Source of the DNA: Eleusine coracana subsp. coracana
Taxonomy: Eukaryota; Streptophyta; Magnoliopsida; Poales; Poaceae
DNA: 64,000 nt
Direction: 5' to 3'
NCBI GenBank assembly: GCA_032690845.1
Contig: CM064426.1
Span: 68,312,403-68,376,402, forward strand
In this document: in pieces, positions 55,948 through 64,000 of the stretch
How the letters are laid out: every line of letters begins with the position of its first letter
Numbering within the stretch: position 1 is the first letter of the stretch
Translations under genes and position numbers: made by a program
The notes under the pieces: model-generated
Told to the model about the DNA's origin: nothing
What the model saw: the letters and a program-made list of their open reading frames with translations, nothing else
Databases searched by the model: none

Positions 55948-58900
55948 TTATGCAGGGTCAGATGACGTTGCAATGGATTCGTTGTATCGTTCAATGTAGA
56001 TCTGGTGGTGTATGAGAAGCCACACGATGGTAAGGAACTCACCACCATTATTGAGCTGCCTCGCATGCGAATCTCGGTTGCAGTGGTCAGCGGCATAGGC
56101 CATCATCTCGACCCACACCCCCAATATCAATTTCGGGGTGTCATATGTACCCAAGGCGAATAACTGTTTGCCGAGCCAGACTCCGCACATGATACCCGAT
56201 TCACGGAATGGCATGCGACGTGGATCTTGTGCCTCTCGTATTAAGCTTAGGCATTCCTAAGGCAAGTAACATTAGTTCACATTGAATATATATATAGCGC
56301 TGAGATTAAGGGTCTGTTTTGGCTGAGTGAAACGTTTCAGATTCGAGACAGAATTATCTGAATCACTTTCAAACAGTAAAAACGTGAAACGTTTCAGGGG
56401 TAAATTACTTGAAATATTTCAAATTTTTTACACTATCAACCTGAATCACCCAAAATAATGTTTCACCTGATTCATGAATCACTTAGTTCATTTTGTTTTA
56501 AGAATCCGAATCCAGGATTTTTGCCAAACGTTTTTTAGAAAATTGAAGTGATTCATTAGAGAAACGTTCTAAGAGAGAATTTGAAATGTTTCTGATTCAA
56601 GGTGAATCTGGAGCTGTATCAAACACACCCTAACTCTGTAACGTGTAACCTTACAAGATTTAACGCAATTTCGAATGTTTTGTAGGAGGGGTTGAATAAA
56701 AAAACTGCTTTGTCTGTGCACTACTAAATGTAGATGTGTACTGTATACTGCAGTAATAATGTAAGCAAATAAAACTCTTAGTATCTTTTTTTGAGGGAAA
56801 TATTTACTAACAAATGTGTTCGAGCCAAATTGTCTTGCTTGCTCCAACTCTTGTAACAAGTTGGTTACTAGTAGTCAAACTACCATAGGTTTGACCAACT
56901 TTATAGAGTAGAACATCATCTACGATATACGTACCAAAATAAGTTCACTCTATCAAAATACTAATTTGGTGGCACAAATATCCATACTATTTTCTAAATT
57001 CAGTCAAAGTAAGATAGGATAACTCTATGAATAAAGTTATTCCCTGAAATGGAGGGAGTATATGCCTGAATAAAAAAATTGCAACCAACGAAATGACAGA
57101 GCTAGAGCTATTGTCCCGTATCAAAACAAGTCAAATTGTATGGAAGAGAGCTCCACAGCACGTACCTGCCGCACAGATTCGTACAGCCTGTTGGCAAGCC
57201 TCTCCCTGTGTTGGATCCTGGAGTAGTAATTAGGAGGATCACGCTGGAAGTTTTTCTTAAGCCTATAGTACCAGTTGCAGCTTCTTGGAGATGGCCTTTC
57301 TGCGCAACCGCTGGATAGGCTTTCTATTTGTGTGAAACTTGTGGATTGTATTTCGGATTGTTTGCATATATCAAGATATAAGTTGTGGTGTGTGCGGCCA
57401 GGCAGCATGTCCGGTTTCTCCACTAGCAGGAACATCATGTAATTGGATAGCACTGTTGTAGCCTCAATGAGCCTTGATTCATTGGGAACCGCTGCAAACC
57501 CCCTATGGAACTTATTCTTGAGCAAGACGAACACATCGGTTGCAATGTGCCAGACAAGGATGCTCTCGTCGAAGTCTATGTTCATACTCCATTCAGCAAT
57601 GTCCCTGTATGCAGACCATCTTTGCAGGTGAATGCGGCCTCTGGAGTTCAAATAATCTTTGCAGGTGAACCTACCCCCAACACTATGCATACCAGTCCTG
57701 TCCGGCAGCAGGTTTTGCAATACTATTTCCTTGAGATGTTGGACTGACAAAGAGTCTGTCCCTGAGAATGTGCCCGAGAAGTGCATCTTGTTCCACCAGT
57801 CCTCCATCCCCATCTTCATTGCCAGTCTGGTCCCGAGCTCCGTCCTGTCACGCGTGCATAGATGGAACAAGTTGTACTGCCCAATGGAGTCCCGCCACTG
57901 TCTCCTGCTCGTTGGCTGGGCTAGCCAGCGAAGCCTAGCCCAGATACGAAAGAGCTGCGTGGGCTCAGCGGGGGGAGGCTGGGCCTTGCAATACACATGA
58001 AAATATATCCAGCTCGACAATGCTACCCTACACAATGATATGACCTCCAGGGTCAAAGCCCCAACCAACAAAACATAACTGATAATCACATCAGCATCAG
58101 CAAAACTGTACCCACTTCCTGTACTACTGCTGATGCTGAGTTGAAACAAACAGAACGCGATGGATGTGCCGATGAGTGAAATGAAGCGGATGCAGAAGCC
58201 ATACCGCGTGTGGATGACGGGTGCCTTTGTGTAGAGGATATCGTACATCAGCGACAGCTCCAGCTCGACCAGCTTGTATATCTCCACCCCCACATTGATA
58301 GGACCCAATCCTGCAGGTTCAACGCCGCCTGGCTCCAAAGTGGTATCAAGGAAGACACTTTGACAGACTGAGAAATTGTAGTGAGCTTTAAGCAGGACTT
58401 CCCCGGTCCTACTAGTACCCGCTGTCACAAATCTCAAAGGGTTGACCTCGTGATCTGTCTTGATGAAGTTGTCCCGGATGTTGCTTATGTTGCCACAGTA
58501 GAGTGCCCAGATCCTTTCACCATACTTGACAAGACCGGCAACAAACATGGCGATGGAGGCGCCCAGTAGGAGCAAGATCTCACTGCTAGACATGTACAAG
58601 TAGATGACATAAGCAGCTCCTAAGACCTGCACAACAAGAGTTTGCAGATGGCGCAACCACAGACTGTTGTCTTCGAGCGCATAAGCGGTGATGTTGTCCG
58701 GGCCACCAAGATGCAGCAGCAGGAACGGCGCCCAAAACGCCACCAGCTGGTGCTCGCGTGGCCCACTAATGACTGATAAATGACCCAGTGCGTATATCGC
58801 AGTGGAGTCGGCCAGCAAGTAGGCCAACCAGAGGAAAACCCTCAGCGTGGTGGAGGAGCTACGCCGACGGATCTCACCTAAGACGAGGAGGAATATCTGC

Positions 58901-58974
58901 AAAATGAAGCTCAGCAAGACCACGGCTCGTATACCCCATTTGTTCCACACATCAATAACATCATCAACTTTCAT
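55948..58974 (-). CDS. DUF4220/DUF594 multi-pass membrane protein
   Basis: Two exons (58974-57166 and 56256-55948) join in phase 0 to 705 residues. The start is the first in-frame ATG (MKVDDVIDVWNKWG). The N-terminal half has several membrane segments (VVLLSFILQIFLLVLG; FLWLAYLLADSTAIYALG; AAYVIYLYMSS; LLLLGASIAMFVAG). It also has the DUF4220 hallmark WAPFLLLHLGGPDNITAYALEDN. Exon 2 carries DUF594 (about residues 625-685): GIMCGVWLGKQL, LGVWVEMMAYAADHC, RDSHARQLNNGGEF. The family is large in grasses, often clustered, and of unknown biochemical function; some members are linked to stress responses. If intron splicing failed, translation would end 15 codons past exon 1 and lose DUF594. A Tourist-like MITE sits in the 909-bp intron. 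A possible leader intron acceptor (CTGCAG) lies about 25 bases upstream of the ATG. Confidence 0.9.
56310..56630. mobile_element. Tourist-like MITE in the DUF4220 gene intron, 321 bp
   Basis: Starts GGGTCTGTTTTGG and ends CAAACACACCC. It is flanked by the 3-bp repeat TAA (56307-56309, 56631-56633). Interior GTGAAACGTTTCAG-type blocks recur. Its position inside the intron leaves both splice sites untouched. Confidence 0.8.
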
Positions 58975-59277
58975 CGATCTGCTCCTCAAATAAGTGTCTG
59001 CAGATCAAACACAATATAATGTCAGAGAACCCACATTAGGAATTGGATCCATATTTAAACGTACCATATGCAAGGGACTGATGAATGTGTAATAGAATAG
59101 CTTACATATATAAGAAGACAAGTAATGTCAGATTGATTCTGCGCACAGAGCACTGAAGCACAGATTCAATACCAGTGAAATGGAAACCAAACCACTGATA
59201 CATAATGTTTCGATGGGGATCCAGTTAGTTGAGAAGCTCCTTTCACGGGGAGTCGGCAAGTATTGGCTGGTACTCTT
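58975..59277. other. Upstream region of the DUF4220 gene
   Basis: Probable promoter and leader of the minus-strand gene. No TATA box could be chosen with confidence. It ends with the CTT target repeat of the next CACTA element. Confidence 0.4.
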
Positions 59278-59746
59278 CACTACCACAAAAAGGATCTATA
59301 GCAATATTATAAAAAAGCTAGTAGCAGCCATTTTGAAGAGATCCGCCACTACAATGGCCCTCCATTTTTTAGTGGCGGTTTACAACATAAACCGCTAAAA
59401 ATTAATTTTTAGCAACAGCTCTCATTATGAGCCGCTACTATAAATGAACTCTATTTTTAGCGGCAGCTCAAAATGTGAGTCATCACTAAAAATTAATTTT
59501 TAGCGATGGTTTGAAATGTGAGCCATTGCTAAAAATCGTTTTTTAGTGACGGTTCCCGTTGTTATCCGTCACTAAAATAAAGCGTCTCGTCATCAATCTG
59601 TGTGGGCTCCCTCATCTTTTCACACGGATTGTGTGTTTCTTCTCTTTATTCCTTTCACTCCCATTCTTTATTCCTACAACTCCCGCAATCTCTCGCACTC
59701 CGTCACTCTCCCTTCTCTCTCTCTCTCTCTCCCCCATCACTCTCCC

Positions 59747-59791
<45 letters not shown>

Positions 59792-60451
59792 GCGCGCGGC
59801 GAGCCTCGCGGTGGCGCGCGCCAAGCCTCACGGTGGAGGTGGTGGAATCCGCGCCGGGCCTCACGGTGGTCGGGCGGCGGTGGGCCAAGCGCGGTGGTCA
59901 GTGGTGGCAGCACGGGAGGGGGCGATGGCACCGGATCTAGCTGCCCCGTGTGCGATGGCGGGCCGAGCGCGGCCTCGTGTGTGACGACCGGCCTCGTGTG
60001 CGATGGCGGCCGAGCGGCAGCGGCATGAGAGCCCAGGGGTCGGCAGCACCGGATCTGGCCGCCCCACTCGTGTGTGAGGCGCGATGGCAGGCCGAGCCTG
60101 ATGGAGGCGCGGCGGGCTGAGCTCTTGCGCGACGACGGGCCGAGCGTGATGGTCAGGCCACGACGGCACAGGAGCCCAGGTGCGACGGTAGGCCGAGCAT
60201 GGTGGAGGCGCGGCGGGCCGAGCTATTGCGCAACGGCAGACGGGCGGTGGGCCGAACTTGGCGGGCCTCCCACTGGGTCCATGATTTTTTTTATTTTTTC
60301 CAGTAGTAGTAATCACAACGACGGGGTGTTTGTCTCACGGACTATCCGTCGCAACAAACTAATATATCTAGCTGCGAAACACAACAGCAGAGAGGTTGAC
60401 CCGCTACAGTACATTTCTAGCCGCCCACTGTAGTCTTCTTTTGTGGTAGTG
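59278..60451. mobile_element. Small CACTA-type element, 1.17 kb
   Basis: The left end CACTACCACAAAAAGGATC and the reversed right end CACTACCACAAAAGAAGAC are CACTA repeats. The 3-bp duplication CTT flanks it (59275-59277, 60452-60454). Repeated TTTTTAGCGGCAGCTC-type subterminal blocks, a CT run and a GC-rich repetitive centre fill it. It has no transposase. It lies about 300 bases upstream of the DUF4220 gene start. Confidence 0.9.
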
Positions 60452-62040
60452 CTTGTCACAGTAGCTCACTGCCGGACGGACGCCAGTTTGCTCTCAACCG
60501 CGGATAAGACGAAGCACTAACTGCTGGAATTGCTAGGAAATAAAAAAAAAGATGATGTCAGCCTGTTTGGCAGGCTTTCGTTCTTTTATAACCTGTGGCA
60601 AGAGTGAAGGGATGCGAGAGAATCACAAGGCCGTAAATCTATCTGTTATCTTTTTATTTAAAGATAATAAGCTGTGGCAGGAGTGAAGAGACGCGAGAGC
60701 ACAAGGCTGTAAATCTATCTATTATTTTATTATTTGAAAGTTAAAAATAGCCATCATGTTGGCTTTTAAAATCATGAAATTATCATATTAATCTTTTAAG
60801 AAAGATATAAGATAGAGTGTTAGATTTTATAAAAATTAGATGGTCTAGATTAAATTTGAAAGAATATGATGGATAGAACCTATAAAATCCTAAACCTAAA
60901 TTTGGAAAAAAGAAATCAAAAGATCCCAATCGATTGTAGTGGGAAGAAAGAAAAAAGATTTCAAATTTTATAATATACTAGCAATGTGCCCATGCATTAG
61001 TATGAGATTTAAAACTATAACAAACTATAAACACAAATATTTTTAACATATAGTATATAAAACATAGCAATAATCAATCCATGGATTTCCTTACACAGTT
61101 TGGACCTCCACACATCAGGTACTTCAACATTCCCTTAGAAAAAATGGACATTTCAATATTACCTCATAAATATTCAAAGCCATTCAATATATAATAAAAA
61201 AATTTGACTTGTGAGGGTAAGATCGCCCCACGGCTTTTCTTTAATAGAGAAGGTCAACCTTTCCCGGTCGAGAAAATTCACGAATGCTGGTCCCGGCCTC
61301 AAGGAGCCGGCCCCTATGGTTCGGCCTTAACCCATGTTTTGAGCCTACCCCATATATGAGGACCCGCCCATCATAGGTCAGTTTCAACTAAGTAAATGGG
61401 ACGCAGCGAGTGAATTTTTTTATTTTTCATAAATTATGCAACACCCAGGAAATTTTTTATTTTCCCCAGCCAATGATCTTTATCACTGCACCGTGAATCT
61501 CTTTGCATTTAAGATATAATGGAAATGAATAGGCAGATATCAATTTATCTTAACCTCGATGATGTAAGGACCTCTGTTGTTTGTACATGTGCTCCATCAA
61601 CATTTATCATTGTCCCTTTATTTTCAATATTACATTTTTTTAACCTTTTGAGCTCTTGTGGTGTCAGTACAATCTGTCGAGCACGTAGATCATGCTGTCC
61701 ACAGCCATCGATGAAGATTTTCGTGGCGTTGACACGGAACCGGCAGGGACTCGTAATTCGGGTTCCTCCAGATTATTCTCTCCACTAGAGTGACATTTTT
61801 TTTTGGAAATCCACCAAAGTGACGTTGATCCGCAGCGGTCGAGACGACTTGGTGTCGATGTGTACGTTGAGCCACTTGATGTCACGGACTTGATTCATAA
61901 ATAGTGTCGAGTACCTCAACTTGAGCACGGGTGAGCGACAGGACCAATGTGGCAAGTGCCTTGACAACAGTCAGGTCGCAGCACGTACGTCTAGCACTGT
62001 GGTGCCTGTCGACCGTTGTGCTCTGCCTGGTGTATTGCCA
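60452..62040. other. Gene-free sequence with a ~75-bp tandem duplication
   Basis: Near 60594-60735 a block with CTGTGGCAAGAGTGAAG and AAATCTATCTGTTAT recurs imperfectly (CTGTGGCAGGAGTGAAG, AAATCTATCTATTAT). The segment 61200-61400 looks like an old repeat. A minus-strand stretch at 61700-61960 is open for 60-70 codons without a known domain. No gene is called. Confidence 0.4.
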
Positions 62041-64000
62041 CTAGTCCTGTATATCTGGGCCGGGCTTTTCGGGCCAGCCCGAAGCATGACACAAATGGTC
62101 CGGCACGCGCGGGCATGGCCTGAAAGAAAACGTGCCCGGGCGGCACAGCCCGAACCCATGTGCTGTGCTTGGGTCGCCACCCCAGCACGACGGGTCGCTC
62201 GGGCACAACATGTTTTGTGGCTGGCCTAGCAAGGCACGCAGGTCGGCCGGTCTAGCCATGGCCCATGAATCACAGGCTCGCAGCCCATCTCCTCCACCCG
62301 GTGCCTGGTATAAAATGCGGCAACCCTAGCCTCTCCCTCTCTCGGCTCCACTCCACTCCGCCCCGGCTCCGCCTCCGCCTGCGCCGCAAAACCAAAACGC
62401 AACCCTAGCATCTCCCTCTCTCTCGACTCTCGCTCGCTGCTCGCAGTCGCAGATCTTGTCGTCCGGCGTCTGTCGACGCCGAGCGCCACGCTCTCTCTCC
62501 CCAACCTCATGTTGTGCTAGCGCTGCTCCCTCTCTCTGTCTCCCTCTTGCTCTTGCTCTAGATCTAGCCACATCAAGGGCTCAAGGCCTTGCACGGTTGC
62601 ACCGCCGCCACGATGCCGCTCGACCCTCCTAACGAGCGGTCGCTTCATCAAGCCCGGTGTCCCTTGTTTGGGTCGATGTCGGGGACTCCATATCCTACTT
62701 CGGCTACACCGATGATGGGTTCGCCTACACCGACAAGTACGCCTGCACCGAGCAGTATGACTATGACGCGCGTCAATTCCTCTGCTCTGGTAACTCCCAT
62801 CGAGGTCCCTGATGATGAGCCCGCTGCGCCGGCAGGCCATTCGACATCGAGTACTGCGGGCACGAGCGGGCGCGGACGGAAGAGGAAGAGGACGACGTCT
62901 AAAGCTTGGGAAGACTTCAAGTCGATGTTCAACAATGTCGATGGTAAGGAAGTCAGGTGTGGCACTGAATGTATCCATTGCAAGCATGTTTTGACTGCTG
63001 CATCTAGTGGTGGTACTGGCCATTTGCTCCGTCATCGTAAGACATGTTTAGGGAAAGTAGAACGATTTGCTAGGACCCAAACTTTACTTTAGTTTAACCC
63101 TAATGGTTCAATTCGTTCTTGAGAATATAATGCTGAATTTGTTCGTCTTGAATTGGTTGATTTGATTGTTACAGAGGATCTTCCACTTGGTTTTAGTAGC
63201 TCTAAAGCTTTTGTGTGTTATATTAAGCGTGCTCATAATCCTAGATTTGAAGATGTTTGTAGACAAACTACCACTAGAGATTGTGCTAAGTTGTTTGATA
63301 TGCGTCGTACTAAGTTGATTGAGTACTTGCAATCTGTTTCTTCTGTTGCATTGACTTATGATATATGGTCTGGTAATGCTAAAGAAGATTATCTTAGTGT
63401 GGTTGCTCACTTTGTCAATGCTGATTGGGAATTAGAGAAGAGGGTGCTTGGCATAAGACTTATTGATGAGAAACATTCTGGTCCTAATATTGCTGATCGT
63501 ATCATTTCTGTTATTGAAGAGTATGGCTTATCTGCTAAGGTGTTTTCTGTTTCATTGGACAATGCATCTGCTAATACTAATGCTATGAGAACTCTGACTT
63601 CAAAATTTTCTGCTTATGTTGGTCCTCTTTTACTGCATCAAAGGTGTGTCTACCACATCATTAATCTTATTGTAAAGGCTGGATTGACCCATTTAAAACC
63701 TTACATTGAGTCATTTAGAGCTGTAGTTTCATTTCTGAATTCTTCTAACCAACGCATTGCTGCATATAAATCTTATTGTATTGCAATGGATGTGAGACCA
63801 CGCAAGTTTTATTTGGACATGGATGTTAGATGGATCTCAATATATCTGATGCTGAAACACCTCCTATATGACAGTACATTTTCTGTTAAACTCACTATCA
63901 GCAGGTACATGGCAAGTAGTAGCTTCAGGATAAAGATTGGTATGTTGCTAATAAGGTTTTAGAATTCCATGAAACATTCTATGAGGCTACTAATATCTTA
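62041..64000 (+). mobile_element. Ac-like hAT element, cut by the window end
   Basis: The left side has the GGGCCGGGC...CGGGCCAGCCCGAAGC block seen at the ends of many grass hAT elements, starting near 62041. A broken hAT transposase follows and runs off the window. The right end and target repeat are outside, so the left border is approximate. Confidence 0.7.
62613..64000 (+). pseudogene. BED-finger hAT transposase (RICESLEEPER/Ac type), decayed and partial
   Basis: From the ATG at 62613 come a Pro/Ser/Thr-rich leader, a basic GRGRKRKRTT signal and a BED zinc finger at about residues 95-150 (AWEDFKSMF, CIHCKHVL, GTGHLLRHRKTC). The hAT core follows: VALTYDIWSGNAKEDYLSVV with the first Asp, FSVSLDNASANTNAM with the second, and HQRCVYHIINLIVK. 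Two in-frame stops (TAG near 63090, TGA near 63119) separate the finger from the core. Both fit C-to-T or G-to-A change. A frame change near 63890 and more stops precede DKDWYVANKVLEF. The C-terminal dimerisation domain lies beyond the window. Confidence 0.85.

Noticed and set aside
61664..61967. Overlapping minus-strand frames of 60-73 codons
   Set aside because: No domain recognised, no supporting start or splice context, and frames break quickly.

Overview
This is a stretch of a grass (Poaceae) nuclear genome, most likely a panicoid cereal relative. The genes are intron-bearing eukaryotic genes. They include an ERF factor with strong GC bias and a DUF4220/DUF594 membrane protein of the type expanded in grasses. 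The space between them is filled with nested plant transposons whose ends can be read directly: hAT, CACTA, Mutator-like, Tourist-like, copia- and gypsy-type LTR elements, RTE-type LINE and a tRNA-derived SINE. Species cannot be fixed from the sequence alone.

Layout. 1-6.1 kb: an intronless ERF transcription factor (2675-3820, +), a small Mutator-like MITE, and a short two-exon defensin-like cysteine-rich gene or recent pseudogene (5667-6067, +). 6.1-10.5 kb: unassigned sequence with a 52-bp periodic palindromic repeat, then a 5'-truncated RTE-type LINE. 10.5-20 kb: two well-preserved minus-strand genes, ALG11 (seven exons, one GC-AG intron) and a BTB/POZ-NPH3 protein (four exons). A 1.35-kb Mutator-like element sits just upstream of the ALG11 start and carries a SINE in its left arm. 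20-26 kb: gene-free, with two MITEs and a LINE scrap.

26.3-53 kb is a transposon cluster. It holds a complete 3.6-kb hAT element (26318-29926) and a complete 10.4-kb LTR element without polymerase (30269-40637). It also holds a rearranged gypsy element (41197-47637) with a 3.46-kb solo LTR inside it, and a CACTA element (47919-52867) containing an Athila-like retrotransposon fragment. Matching target-site duplications show the hAT, LTR, solo-LTR and CACTA insertions were clean.

53-64 kb: another Mutator-like MITE, two related CACTA-derived elements, and the two-exon DUF4220/DUF594 gene (55948-58974, -) with a Tourist-like MITE in its intron. The window ends inside a decayed Ac-like hAT element (62.04 kb onward).

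The host genes do not form a pathway. They are independent loci: transcription, possible defence peptide, N-glycan precursor assembly, NPH3-type signalling, and an unknown membrane protein. I found no clearly undescribed system. The most unusual items are the cysteine-rich gene with two competing splice acceptors, the polymerase-less LTR element whose second ORF is broken almost only by TAG codons, and the Mutator-like element at the ALG11 start.
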